Source: Thermincola carboxydiphila (GTDB taxonomy: Bacteria; Bacillota; Thermincolia; Thermincolales; UBA2595). Taken from it: 60,364 bases of DNA. The DNA lies in assembly GCA_016841325.1 (NCBI GenBank), contig JAENZJ010000005.1, positions 100,634 to 160,997 on the forward strand, given 5' to 3'. Made by a program: the position numbers and the translations under genes. Below the pieces are notes generated by a model. The model was not told the origin of the DNA, did no database searches, and saw nothing but the letters and a program-made list of their open reading frames with translations. This document shows positions 52,608 to 60,364 of this stretch, one piece after another; the stretch's first letter is position 1, and the number at the start of each line of letters is the position of its first letter.

Positions 52608-52675
52608 AGGCAAAAGCGCCTTTGGTCCTATGCTTTGAAGTTTTTGATAAAGAATGGGATTAAGGGCTTTTTTTG
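52608..52675 (+). promoter_or_regulatory. ANTAR-type antitermination leader before eutV
   Basis: A small hairpin, AGGC-(AAAAGC)-GCCT (52608-52621), shares bases with a terminator in which GCCTTTGGTCC (52618-52628) pairs with GGGATTAAGGGC (52656-52667, several G-T pairs) followed by seven T residues. The two structures exclude each other, as expected for EutV-type antitermination. The hexaloop has A at position 1 but G at position 5, not the usual position 4. A second upstream hairpin was not identified with confidence. Confidence 0.7.
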
Positions 52676-52767
52676 TGGGGAAATAATATCTTCAGTCAGG
52701 GACAAAATAAACTGGGATAAATAAGTCTTGATTATTGTCTTTATTCCCGGACCAAGGGAGAATTATT

Positions 52768-53349
52768 ATGAAAAGGCTGTCAATTCTTATCGCGGAAGAC
52801 CAATCACTGACCAGGATGGATTTAAAGGAAATGCTGGAGACTGCCGGACACTTTGTCTGTGCAGATACCAATAATGGCCAAAAAGCAGTGGAACTTGCCA
52901 GGCAGTTAAATCCTGACCTGGCCCTGGTCGATATTAAAATGCCTGGTATGGATGGTCTGGAAGTAGCCCAGGCAATGCATTCCTTAAATATTCCTGTAAT
53001 CATCCTTACTGCTTACAGTCAGCAGAATTTTATTAACAGGGCAGAAAAGGTACATGTGTTTAATTACCTGGTGAAACCTGTTTCCGAGCGGGACCTGCTG
53101 CCGGCGGTTCAGATTACTTTTTCACGATGGAAGGAAATGCAGGAAATCAGGGATAAACTGCAGAATGCACGTAATTCACTGGAAATGCAAAAAATAATTG
53201 CCCATGCCAGGTCATGGCTGGCTAGAGAAAAAGGTGTTTCCGAATATGATGCCCACAACTGGTTGGTCAAAACAGCCATGGACCGCCGGATTACTGTTGC
53301 ACAACTGGCAACTCAAATTATAAAAAAATCAAAAAAACATCAGAATTAG
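52768..53349 (+). CDS. eutV: ANTAR response regulator, transcription antiterminator
   Basis: A 193-residue response regulator with a receiver domain (about 1-120: ILIAEDQSLTRMDL, phosphoacceptor in LALVDIKMPGMDGLE, switch ILTAYS, lysine in NYLVKPVSE) and a C-terminal ANTAR RNA-binding domain (about 125-190: KIIAHARSWLAREKGVSEYDA, in parts, with A-x-x-W-L-x-x-x-x-G). Phosphorylated by EutW, such proteins bind paired hairpins in nascent leaders and stop terminator formation. Two matching leaders lie before this gene and the permease gene, so the system would amplify itself. ATG 52768 follows AAGGGAG. Confidence 0.93.
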   Translation: MKRLSILIAEDQSLTRMDLKEMLETAGHFVCADTNNGQKAVELARQLNPDLALVDIKMPGMDGLEVAQAMHSLNIPVIILTAYSQQNFINRAEKVHVFNYLVKPVSERDLLPAVQITFSRWKEMQEIRDKLQNARNSLEMQKIIAHARSWLAREKGVSEYDAHNWLVKTAMDRRITVAQLATQIIKKSKKHQN

Positions 53350-53410
53350 AGATTCATTTTAAATTCCGGGTTAAACATTGATTTTCTGATTGTTTTCTCA
53401 AAAGAAATAT

Positions 53411-53470
53411 AAGGCAAAAGGGCCTTTAATCCTTACTTCTTAACCGAGGTTTGGATTAGGGGCCTTTTTT
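53411..53470 (+). promoter_or_regulatory. ANTAR-type antitermination leader before eut permease
   Basis: AAGGC-(AAAAGG)-GCCTT (53411-53426) overlaps the left arm of a 12-bp terminator, GGCCTTTAATCC (53421-53432) against GGATTAGGGGCC (53453-53464), followed by TTTTTT. The layout and several bases (GGCAAAAG, TTTTTTGT) repeat the leader at 52608, so both should respond to EutV. Confidence 0.78.
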
Positions 53471-53539
53471 GTCCGGAAAGGAGGGGTTGGAGGCTCACTA
53501 CAGGTAAATAACTATATACATTAAGAAGGAGGAAGATGA

Positions 53540-54916
53540 ATGTCTCAGACTGGTGAGGTTATTAGCCAAGAAAAAACTAAAACTGAAGATGGTAAACTGG
53601 TAAGATCTCTTAAGCCGATTCATTTATGGGCGCTCGCTGTTGGTCTTGTTATTTCAGGAAACTACTTTGGCTGGAGCTATGGTTTTGGGGCCGGCGGTCC
53701 GATTGGACTGGCAATTGCAACAATTCCGGTCGTAATATTTTATGCCACCTTTATCTTTTGTTATTCTGAGCTGGCAACAATGATTCCACATGCCGGTGGT
53801 CCTTCGGCATATGCAAGGCGTGCACTGGGCCCGTTTTGGGGGTACTTAAACGGGATCAGCTGTCTTGTTGAATTCGTGTTTGCTCCCCCCGCCATCGCTT
53901 TGGCTGTCGGTGGATACATCAATTACATGATTCCCGCCATCCCGGCGCTTCCGGCTGCTGTAGCTGCTTTTCTGATTTTCATTTTTATCAACTTTTTGGG
54001 AATGAAGACATCAGCTGTTTTTGAATTAATTGTAACGATTATTGCTTTAGTTGGTCTCGTAATATTCTGGGTTGCTGCATTCCCGAACTTTAACTGGGAT
54101 ATGGTAGTTCAGGCCCCGATACTTCCCCAGGGCTATGAAGGCATTATGGCAGCTATTCCTTTTGCCATCTGGTTCTATCTGGCCATTGAGGGCGGCGCCA
54201 TGGCTGCCGAGGAAATGGTTAACCCCAGAAAAGATATCCCCAAGGGCTTTTTAAGTGGTATGCTGACACTGGTTATCATGATGCTGCTGACCCTCTTTTT
54301 GACAGCAGGAATCGCAGACTACAATTTAGTTTCTGCCGTAGATTTTCCTCTGCCTATCGCTTTAGCCAATGTATTTGGTGAAAAAAGCTTTATTGTACTT
54401 CTGGTTAACTTTATCGGATTGTTTGGCCTGATAGCTTCACTGCACGGAATTGTTGTAGGATACTCCAGGCAGACCTATGCTATGGCCAGGTCAGGGTATC
54501 TGCCCAAGTTTCTCGCCAGTATTAACTCAAAGTACCATACCCCTCACTGGGCCTTACTGGTGCCCGGCCTTGTAGGAATTGCCGCCGTATTGACCGGTCT
54601 GACTGCTGTGGTAATTACGGTAGCCGTTTTTGGTGCAGTGGCTTTATATCTTATCAGCCTGGTAAGCTTCTTTATGCTGAGGAAAAATGAGCCTGACCTG
54701 AAGCGGCCATTTAAGGTGGCTTACGGAAACCTTGTTGGAGCAATCAGTATGATTACCGGTCTGTTCTGCCTGTACAGTGTTGTTGTATATAATGTTACCG
54801 CAATTAAGTGGGTAGCAGTCATTTATGCAATTGCCCTGGTTTGGTATGCTGTTGCCGGCAGAAAAAACCTCAGGCCTTTTGAAGAAGAATTTGGCATATT
54901 GGATGAACTGGACTAA
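53540..54916 (+). CDS. eat: Ethanolamine permease, APC superfamily
   Basis: A 458-residue transporter with twelve predicted membrane segments in the amino acid-polyamine-organocation fold. The first segment has the family glycine motif (ALAVGLVISGNYFGWSYGFG, in parts), and FCYSELATMIPHAGGPSAYARRALG and IEGGAMAAEEMVNPRKDIPKG are signatures of the ethanolamine permease group. The eut genes that follow make ethanolamine the most likely substrate; other small amines are possible. AAGGAGG precedes the ATG. It is the first gene after the regulated leader. Confidence 0.88.
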   Translation: MSQTGEVISQEKTKTEDGKLVRSLKPIHLWALAVGLVISGNYFGWSYGFGAGGPIGLAIATIPVVIFYATFIFCYSELATMIPHAGGPSAYARRALGPFWGYLNGISCLVEFVFAPPAIALAVGGYINYMIPAIPALPAAVAAFLIFIFINFLGMKTSAVFELIVTIIALVGLVIFWVAAFPNFNWDMVVQAPILPQGYEGIMAAIPFAIWFYLAIEGGAMAAEEMVNPRKDIPKGFLSGMLTLVIMMLLTLFLTAGIADYNLVSAVDFPLPIALANVFGEKSFIVLLVNFIGLFGLIASLHGIVVGYSRQTYAMARSGYLPKFLASINSKYHTPHWALLVPGLVGIAAVLTGLTAVVITVAVFGAVALYLISLVSFFMLRKNEPDLKRPFKVAYGNLVGAISMITGLFCLYSVVVYNVTAIKWVAVIYAIALVWYAVAGRKNLRPFEEEFGILDELD

Positions 54917-54920
54917 CAGT

Positions 54921-54974
54921 CAGGCCAGGGCCGGGGAGAGGACCAACCGACTTTCTCCGGCCGAAACCTGGCTG
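54921..54974 (+). other. Stem-loop between permease and eutB
   Basis: An inner stem GGCCGG-GGAGA / TCTCC-GGCC and an outer stem GCCAGG / CCTGGC form a large GC-rich hairpin without a T run. It is probably an mRNA stability or processing element that separates permease from enzyme expression. Confidence 0.5.
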
Positions 54975-55012
54975 CCCCAATTATCACTACTTTATCCTGA
55001 CAGGGAGGGCAG

Positions 55013-56383
55013 ATGGCAATGATACTCAAAACCCGGCTTTTTGGACAGACCTATAGTTTTAAGAGTGTAAAAGAAGTCCTGGCCAAAGCCAATGAAATTA
55101 AATCAGGTGATACACTGGCCGGCATTGCTGCAGAAAGCGCTCAGGAAAGAATTGCAGCAAAGCACGTGTTATCCCGGCTGACTCTGGAAGAACTACGGAA
55201 GAATCCGGTTGTTCCACTGGAAGAAGATGAGGTATCCCGAATAATTGACAGTGATGTTGATGAAGAAATATATGGTGAAATTAAAAATTGGTCAGTTGCA
55301 GAATTTAGGGAATATATCCTGGACAACAACACCTCCGGAGCTGACCTGCGCCGTGTCAGCCGGGGCCTGACCTCGGAAATGGTTGCCGCTGTGACAAAAC
55401 TTATGGGTAATCTGGACCTGGTCCTGGGAGCATCCAAGATCCGGATTACTGCCCACTGCAATACCACTATCGGGTTACCGGGCTCCCTGGCTTCCAGGCT
55501 CCAGCCAAACCATCCCACTGACTCCACTGAGGGCATACTTTCCAGTATCAGGGAAGGCCTGGCCTATGGTGTGGGTGATGCTGTTATCGGACTGAACCCG
55601 GTGGATGATTCACTGGAGGCAACTATCAGGAATCTTGAGGGCATGTACAATTTTGTCAATGAGTGGAATATTCCGACCCAGATTTGTGTACTGGCCCATA
55701 TAACCACACAGGTCAAAGCATTGAAAAAGGGTGCCCCCATTCACTGCCTGTTCCAGTCTGTTGCCGGAAGTGAAAAGGGAAACCAGGCCTTTGGGATAAA
55801 CAAGGAAATCCTGGATGAGGCTTATGAACTGGGCCTCAAAGAAGGAAAGGCCACCGGTCCCAATATCATGTATTTTGAAACCGGCCAGGGGTCGGAACTG
55901 TCGTCAGATGCTCACCATGATGCAGACCAGGTTACCATGGAGGCACGGTGTTATGGCCTTGCCAGGCATTATAACCCGTTCCTGGTGAATACGGTTGTCG
56001 GTTTTATCGGCCCCGAATACCTGTATGATTCCAAACAAGTAATCAGAGCAGGTCTGGAAGACCATTTTATGGGGAAACTGACCGGTATTTCCATGGGCTG
56101 TGATGCCTGCTACACCAACCACATGAAGGCAGACCAGAATGATATTGAAAACCTGGCAATCCTGCTGGGAAGTGCCGGATGTAATTATTTTATGGGAATT
56201 CCCATGGGTGATGATGTTATGTTGAATTATCAATGTACCAGTTATCATGATGTGGCTGCCTTAAGAGAGGTTCTCAGGCTTCGTCCGCTCCCGGAATTTG
56301 AGGTGTGGCTGGAAAGTATGGGAATTATGGTTAATGGCAGACTGACATCCCGTGCCGGTGATGCCACAATATTTTCAAGGTAG
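55013..56383 (+). CDS. eutB: Ethanolamine ammonia-lyase large subunit
   Basis: Catalytic subunit of the adenosylcobalamin-dependent enzyme that splits ethanolamine into acetaldehyde and ammonia. About 456 residues, colinear with enterobacterial EutB: LFGQTYSFKSVKEVLAKAN at the start, then CNTTIGLPGSLASRLQPN, YFETGQGSELSSDA, GFIGPEYLYDSKQVIRAGLED and ISMGCDACYTNH, all strongly conserved. ATG 55013 is very near the GGGAGGG site; the in-frame ATG at 55019 is better spaced and gives MILKTRLFG, the usual family start. It is followed by eutC after ten bases. Confidence 0.97.
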   Translation: MAMILKTRLFGQTYSFKSVKEVLAKANEIKSGDTLAGIAAESAQERIAAKHVLSRLTLEELRKNPVVPLEEDEVSRIIDSDVDEEIYGEIKNWSVAEFREYILDNNTSGADLRRVSRGLTSEMVAAVTKLMGNLDLVLGASKIRITAHCNTTIGLPGSLASRLQPNHPTDSTEGILSSIREGLAYGVGDAVIGLNPVDDSLEATIRNLEGMYNFVNEWNIPTQICVLAHITTQVKALKKGAPIHCLFQSVAGSEKGNQAFGINKEILDEAYELGLKEGKATGPNIMYFETGQGSELSSDAHHDADQVTMEARCYGLARHYNPFLVNTVVGFIGPEYLYDSKQVIRAGLEDHFMGKLTGISMGCDACYTNHMKADQNDIENLAILLGSAGCNYFMGIPMGDDVMLNYQCTSYHDVAALREVLRLRPLPEFEVWLESMGIMVNGRLTSRAGDATIFSR

Positions 56384-56393
56384 GTGAAACAAT

Positions 56394-57293
56394 ATGGCCA
56401 TGGAAGACACCATAAAACTAATTATTGAACAGGTTTTAAATGAAATAAATAATGGAAACGGCAAAGCTGTGGAGACTGCAGCGTCAGCCGGCAACAGGAC
56501 GATTGAAGCAGACGGCGCCGATTCCGGGAAAATACTTCCCGATATTACGGAAGTTGATTTAAAGCAGCAGCTAAATGTTCCTAATCCGGTGAATCCAAGT
56601 TTCTACCGGGACATGAAGCGGACTACACCGGCCCGGATCGGGGTATGGCGCTCCGGAACCAGACCGCTTACTGATACAATTTTGCGTTTCCGGGCAGACC
56701 ATGCTACTGCACAGGATGCTGTATTAAATGATGTCTCTGATGAGTTTGTGGAAAAAATGAATTTAATCAAACTGCAGAGCGCCTGTAGCAATAAAGACGA
56801 ATTCCTCACAAGACCCGACCTGGGCAGGAAATTGTCTGCAGAAAGTCTCGAGCTGCTGCGGAAGCAGGGAACCAAAGAAAGCGATGTCCAGATTGTTGTG
56901 GTCGACGGTCTTTCGAGTACTGCTGTGGAAACAAATGTCCCGGACATTTATCCGGCACTGATGCAGGGATTAGCAGCCCTTGGCATAAAGAACACCGGCT
57001 CACCCCTGTTTGTAAAATACGGCCGGGTGGCCATTATGGATGAAATCGGTGAGGAGCTTAAACCCAATGTTGCGGTTGTTTTAGTCGGCGAAAGGCCCGG
57101 ACTGGGTACAGCCGAAAGTTTAAGCGCTTACCTTGCCTATAATCCCCGGCGCGGGATGCTGGAAAGTGAAAGGACTGTGTTCAGTAATATTCATAAGGGT
57201 GGTACCCCTGCCGCAGAAGCCGGTGCGCATCTTGCGGGGATAATCAAAACAGTTTTGGAGAATAAGGCTTCCGGAGTTGCACTGTCAGAATGA
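56394..57293 (+). CDS. eutC: Ethanolamine ammonia-lyase small subunit
   Basis: Forms the dodecameric lyase with EutB and helps hold the cobalamin. A 299-residue protein with a variable N-terminus of about 70 residues, which in other species targets the enzyme to the microcompartment, then conserved stretches [36 protein letters not shown] and [16 protein letters not shown]-like [22 protein letters not shown] precedes the ATG; a second ATG two codons on is also possible. Its stop overlaps the eutA start (ATGA). Confidence 0.95.
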   Translation: MAMEDTIKLIIEQVLNEINNGNGKAVETAASAGNRTIEADGADSGKILPDITEVDLKQQLNVPNPVNPSFYRDMKRTTPARIGVWRSGTRPLTDTILRFRADHATAQDAVLNDVSDEFVEKMNLIKLQSACSNKDEFLTRPDLGRKLSAESLELLRKQGTKESDVQIVVVDGLSSTAVETNVPDIYPALMQGLAALGIKNTGSPLFVKYGRVAIMDEIGEELKPNVAVVLVGERPGLGTAESLSAYLAYNPRRGMLESERTVFSNIHKGGTPAAEAGAHLAGIIKTVLENKASGVALSE

Positions 57294-58738
57294 TTATCAC
57301 AAGTGTGGGTATAGATATCGGGACTACTACCACCCAGCTGGTCATCAGCCGTTTAACCATTAAAAATATTGCCCCCGGCTCATCCATACCGCGTATGGAA
57401 ATAACCGACAAGGAAGTGCTGTACCGCAGCGGAATTTACTTTACACCATTGCAGAGCCGCGAAACAGTTGATTCCGGGGCTATTGCTGAAATAGTGGCCA
57501 AAGAATACCACCTGGCCGGCCTGTCACCTGACAGAATTGATACCGGAGCGGTTATCATTACCGGTGAAACGGCAAAAAAAGAAAATGCAAAAAAGATAGC
57601 TGATTCAATGGCCGGACTGGCCGGTGATTTTGTTGTGGCAACTGCCGGGGTAAATCTGGAATCGGTATTGGCCGGTAAGGGATCGGGTGCTGCGGCTTAT
57701 TCCAAACAAAGGCACCGGGTTACTGCAAATATTGATATTGGCGGAGGGACGTCAAATATTGCCGTGTTTGAGGAAGGCCGGGTGATTGATACCGCGTGCA
57801 TAAATATTGGCGGCCATCTCCTGGAGTTTGAAAAGAACGGCGATAAAATCACATATATTTCCGAACCTGCCAGAGCGGTGCTGAAGACGTGTGGACTGTC
57901 ATGGCAGGCCGGTGACCGGGCAGACATTGAAGAACTAAAGAAAATAGCTTTGATAATGGCTGAGTGTGTAGTTGAGTCAGCAGTATCAAAAAAACATTCG
58001 GAATTAACCCGGGAATTGATGATGACTCCTCCTTTAACCCTGGATTACCATGTGGAGGAAATCATGTTGTCAGGCGGGGTGGCTGATTTTGTTTATGACG
58101 GCTTTACGCCAATATCAGTAACTCAGGTTACCCGGTATGGAGACATTGGCCCCCTGCTGGGCTGGGCAGTTAACCAGGTATTTTCTTCCCGGGGCATTGT
58201 TCCGGAAAGACCGGGGGAAACCATCAGGGCAACAGTTATCGGAGCAGGGGCACACTCGGTAAATCTAAGCGGCAGTACCATCACGGTCTCGGAAACGGCG
58301 CTACCTATGCGGAATATCGCTGTGGTTTCCCCGTTTGCCGGGGAACTGCCGGAGCTGCCCGGAGAAATAGCGGCCGGGATTCAGGGTGCGGTGCAAAGGG
58401 TGACCGGTGACGGTTCATCTGAAACTGTGGCTATTGCTATGGAAGGACCACGCATTATCACATTTAGAGCTATACAGGACCTGGCAGATGGGATTGCCGG
58501 GGGCATGGCAGAGCATATTGCCAGTGGTAAGCCTTTAATTGTGGTGTTGTTCCGGGACTGTGCCAAGGTACTTGGCCAGACCCTTCAGTTGAAGCTGGGC
58601 GGGGATGCGGACATTGTATGTATTGACCAGGTAGAGGTCAGCGAAGGTGATTATATAGATATCGGCAAACCCATTATGGGAGGAAGAGTGGTACCTGTGG
58701 TGGTAAAAACACTGGTTTTTGAGAATACCGGGGCATGA
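57290..58738 (+). CDS. eutA: Ethanolamine ammonia-lyase reactivase
   Basis: EutA is an actin-fold ATPase that removes damaged cobalamin from inactivated EutBC. The N-terminus has the phosphate-1 motif [17 protein letters not shown], the middle has [18 protein letters not shown], and GEATITGET-like [15 protein letters not shown] and [12 protein letters not shown] are in the expected places; 482 residues. It starts inside the last codon of eutC, so the two are coupled. Confidence 0.95.
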   Translation: MIITSVGIDIGTTTTQLVISRLTIKNIAPGSSIPRMEITDKEVLYRSGIYFTPLQSRETVDSGAIAEIVAKEYHLAGLSPDRIDTGAVIITGETAKKENAKKIADSMAGLAGDFVVATAGVNLESVLAGKGSGAAAYSKQRHRVTANIDIGGGTSNIAVFEEGRVIDTACINIGGHLLEFEKNGDKITYISEPARAVLKTCGLSWQAGDRADIEELKKIALIMAECVVESAVSKKHSELTRELMMTPPLTLDYHVEEIMLSGGVADFVYDGFTPISVTQVTRYGDIGPLLGWAVNQVFSSRGIVPERPGETIRATVIGAGAHSVNLSGSTITVSETALPMRNIAVVSPFAGELPELPGEIAAGIQGAVQRVTGDGSSETVAIAMEGPRIITFRAIQDLADGIAGGMAEHIASGKPLIVVLFRDCAKVLGQTLQLKLGGDADIVCIDQVEVSEGDYIDIGKPIMGGRVVPVVVKTLVFENTGA

Positions 58739-58765
58739 CTATTTAATCCAAGGAGGTAGAGAAAT

Positions 58766-59428
58766 ATGGGAGTTTTGGACCCCATCAAAGCAAGTGTTCT
58801 GGCAGTAAAAATTATCCCAAATGTATCGAGGGATTTGGCGGAAAACCTGAAATTGTCTCCCGACCAGAGAAGTATAGGTTTATTTACCTGCAGCATAGAT
58901 GATGTGGGTTATACAGCACTGGATGAAGCAACCAAAAAAGCAGTGGTGGAAGCTGTTTATGCAAAATCATTTTATGCGGGAGCCGCCCATGCTTCAGGCC
59001 CGCTGTCAGGAGAATTCATCGGAATTCTGGCCGGTCCGGACCCAGCAGAAATTAAGGCCGGAGTGGCGGCTGCCATCCAGTGTATAAATGAGGAAGCATG
59101 CTTCTATTCTGCCGACCCGGAGGACCAGCTGGCTTTTTATGCCCATACTATCTCCCGGACCGGTTCCTACCTGTCGAAAGTTGCCGGTATTGCCGAAGGG
59201 GAGTCCCTGGCATACCTGATAGCGCCGCCCCTGGAATCAATTTATGGTATCGATGCGGCTTTAAAGGCAGCAGATGTCAGGATGGCGGTCTGGTACGGAC
59301 CTCCCAGTGAAACAAACTTTGGCGGCGGACTGCTGACAGGCTCCCAGAGCGCCTGCAAGGCTGCCACAGAAGCATTCCGGGATACGGTTATCGCAGTAGC
59401 CCGTAATCCAAGGGACTATGAAGGTTAA
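58766..59428 (+). CDS. eutL: Microcompartment shell protein EutL
   Basis: A tandem-BMC trimer-forming shell protein, 220 residues, with two BMC-like domains (about 1-110 and 111-220). Family segments are DPIKASVLAVKIIPNVS, SIGLFTCSIDDVGYTALDEATK and EAIAYLIAPPLESIYGIDAALKAADV-like SLAYLIAPPLESIYG. EutL trimers have a gated pore thought to admit larger cofactors. CAAGGAGG precedes the ATG. Its presence shows that ethanolamine breakdown here is enclosed in a microcompartment; other shell genes must lie beyond the window. Confidence 0.95.
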   Translation: MGVLDPIKASVLAVKIIPNVSRDLAENLKLSPDQRSIGLFTCSIDDVGYTALDEATKKAVVEAVYAKSFYAGAAHASGPLSGEFIGILAGPDPAEIKAGVAAAIQCINEEACFYSADPEDQLAFYAHTISRTGSYLSKVAGIAEGESLAYLIAPPLESIYGIDAALKAADVRMAVWYGPPSETNFGGGLLTGSQSACKAATEAFRDTVIAVARNPRDYEG

Positions 59429-59468
59429 TTGGAAACAGGCAGAGTTTCACCGGGGAGGGTTTTGAAAA

Positions 59469-60281
59469 ATGAGGGTAATTACTGAAGCAGAATTAAGGGA
59501 CCAGTACCAGCAAGCTGAATTCACCTCTTACCGGATGCCTGCAGGAACCAGGCTGACACCTTCGGCACAGCAGTTCCTTAATGAGCGCAGGATTAAAATA
59601 GTGACTGACACGCAAAATATTGATCCAGAAGCCGGGATGGCGGGTACACGTGCCGAAACGGATGGTACGCGAACTGAACCGGAAAAGGATGGAACAACTC
59701 CTCTGGCTGTCCGGGACAGTGCTTACGGGCACCCAAGCCTGGGTGGTCAAAAGCCCATGGAGAAACCGGAACACATGACCCATATCAATGGTAAAAAACT
59801 TGTCCCCAAGAGCCATCCGCGGATCAGGTTCAGGGGAAAGCTTGATTACCTGCAGGCCCTTTTAATAGGGATTATCATTGATGTAGAAGGTTATGGATAC
59901 AGGGAAATGGCCCGGGACCTTGCCGGAGTATTGAAATATCTCATGCAGATTATGAGTGCCGAGGTAAGGGAACAGCCCCTGGACCCTTTGGATTTTCACG
60001 GTTTATCTCAGGCAGAAATTCGGGAGCAGTCCCAGCATCCGGACAGATTTTTCGGTATATCTCACATTTTCCCCCAGCCGGGGAATGGAAAGCTTATGGC
60101 CCAGCTGAACCTGCTGCGGACAGAGGTCCGGGAACTTGAATTAGCGGCACTGGATGCATTTCACGGCCAGCCGGAAGGGCAGGATAGGCCTGACATTATA
60201 CAGTCACTAAACCGTTTAAGCAGCCTGGTATACGTATTCATGCTCCGGCTTGCTTCCAGCCAATATAGGGTGGGCGGTTAA
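59469..60281 (+). CDS. eutT: EutT-type cobalamin adenosyltransferase
   Basis: Makes adenosylcobalamin, the cofactor of EutBC. The 270-residue protein follows the EutT layout: an N-terminal domain (ITEAELRDQY, TRLTPSAQQFLNERRIKI), a linker of about 60 residues that is poor in conserved residues, LVPKSHPRIRFRGKLDYLQALL and, at the end, NLLRTEVRELELAALDAF and IIQSLNRLSSLVYVFML. It lacks the HX11CCX2C iron/zinc motif of the Salmonella and E. coli enzymes: no cysteine pair is present in the linker. That implies a metal-independent version, as reported for some other EutT. GGGAGG precedes the ATG. Confidence 0.88.
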   Translation: MRVITEAELRDQYQQAEFTSYRMPAGTRLTPSAQQFLNERRIKIVTDTQNIDPEAGMAGTRAETDGTRTEPEKDGTTPLAVRDSAYGHPSLGGQKPMEKPEHMTHINGKKLVPKSHPRIRFRGKLDYLQALLIGIIIDVEGYGYREMARDLAGVLKYLMQIMSAEVREQPLDPLDFHGLSQAEIREQSQHPDRFFGISHIFPQPGNGKLMAQLNLLRTEVRELELAALDAFHGQPEGQDRPDIIQSLNRLSSLVYVFMLRLASSQYRVGG

Positions 60282-60308
60282 CGCCACTTCAGGACAGGAG
60301 GGACGGAA

Positions 60309-60364
60309 ATGGAGAACTTAGCCAGAGTAAATGACTTCATTTCAGAATTTGCAGCAAAGATGAA
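60309..60364 (+). CDS. Start of the next eut-operon gene (partial)
   Basis: GGAGGG is followed after about six bases by ATG at 60309, and the frame stays open to the window edge (first residues MENLARVNDFISEFAAKM). It starts 28 bases after eutT, so it belongs to the same operon. Too little is present to name it. Confidence 0.6.
   Translation, partial: MENLARVNDFISEFAAKM

Overview
The window reads as the chromosome of a low- to mid-GC anaerobic Gram-positive bacterium of the class Clostridia, probably a member of the Peptococcaceae or a related lineage. The reasons are a Firmicutes-type TRAP protein, the accD-accA-pfkA-pyk order, strong GGAGG ribosome sites with many GTG and TTG starts, a clostridial ethanolamine (eut) operon, and secreted multiheme c-type cytochromes of the sort seen in metal- or surface-respiring Peptococcaceae. 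The genus assignment is inference. No rRNA, tRNA, CRISPR array, insertion sequence or phage gene was recognised.

Layout. 1-5.5 kb: mtrB (TRAP), a small DUF2007-like gene, accD, accA, pfkA and pyk (fatty-acid entry and lower glycolysis). 5.6-7.0 kb: an AT-rich three-gene cassette of HicA-like toxin, HicB-like antitoxin with a C-terminal extension, and a SecB-like chaperone, probably a toxin-antitoxin-chaperone module acquired by transfer. 7.1-14.1 kb: a sugar-storage and compatible-solute operon (GT4 glycosyltransferase, glycogen debranching enzyme, OtsA, OtsB, TreT-like). 14.1-16.6 kb (minus): copper ATPase CopA with a translationally coupled 32-residue membrane microprotein. 16.8-24 kb: large secreted subtilase, PpaX-like phosphatase, Hsp20, small hypotheticals, and a PduL-GNAT fusion. 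24-31.8 kb: glycogen phosphorylase, then a TetR-controlled ABC efflux operon (ATPase, FtsX permease, HlyD-type adaptor). 31.9-35.4 kb: a decayed secreted-protein gene, CCA-adding enzyme and LarC.

35.6-50.9 kb is the most unusual part. It holds one polypeptide joining a CRP-like sensor domain, a degenerate AAA+ domain and a membrane-bound 4Fe-4S polyferredoxin; a secreted copper-amine-oxidase-like protein; a DUF4247/DUF350/aminopropyltransferase operon; a voltage-gated-channel gene interrupted by an in-frame amber codon; two large exported proteins that each combine Ig-like repeats, 9 or 10 CxxCH haem sites and a shared C-terminal domain; and a coiled-coil protein built on 21-bp repeats. The two cytochrome genes carry nearly identical promoters and are probably expressed together.

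51-60.4 kb: the eut locus. EutW and EutV form an ANTAR two-component antitermination system, and two very similar hairpin-plus-terminator leaders sit upstream of eutV and of the permease gene. They control import of ethanolamine, its adenosylcobalamin-dependent deamination (EutBC, reactivated by EutA, supplied by EutT) and microcompartment shell formation (EutL). The operon runs off the end of the window. The PduL fusion at 22.7-23.9 kb could in principle consume the acetyl-CoA produced by this pathway, although it is not in the operon.
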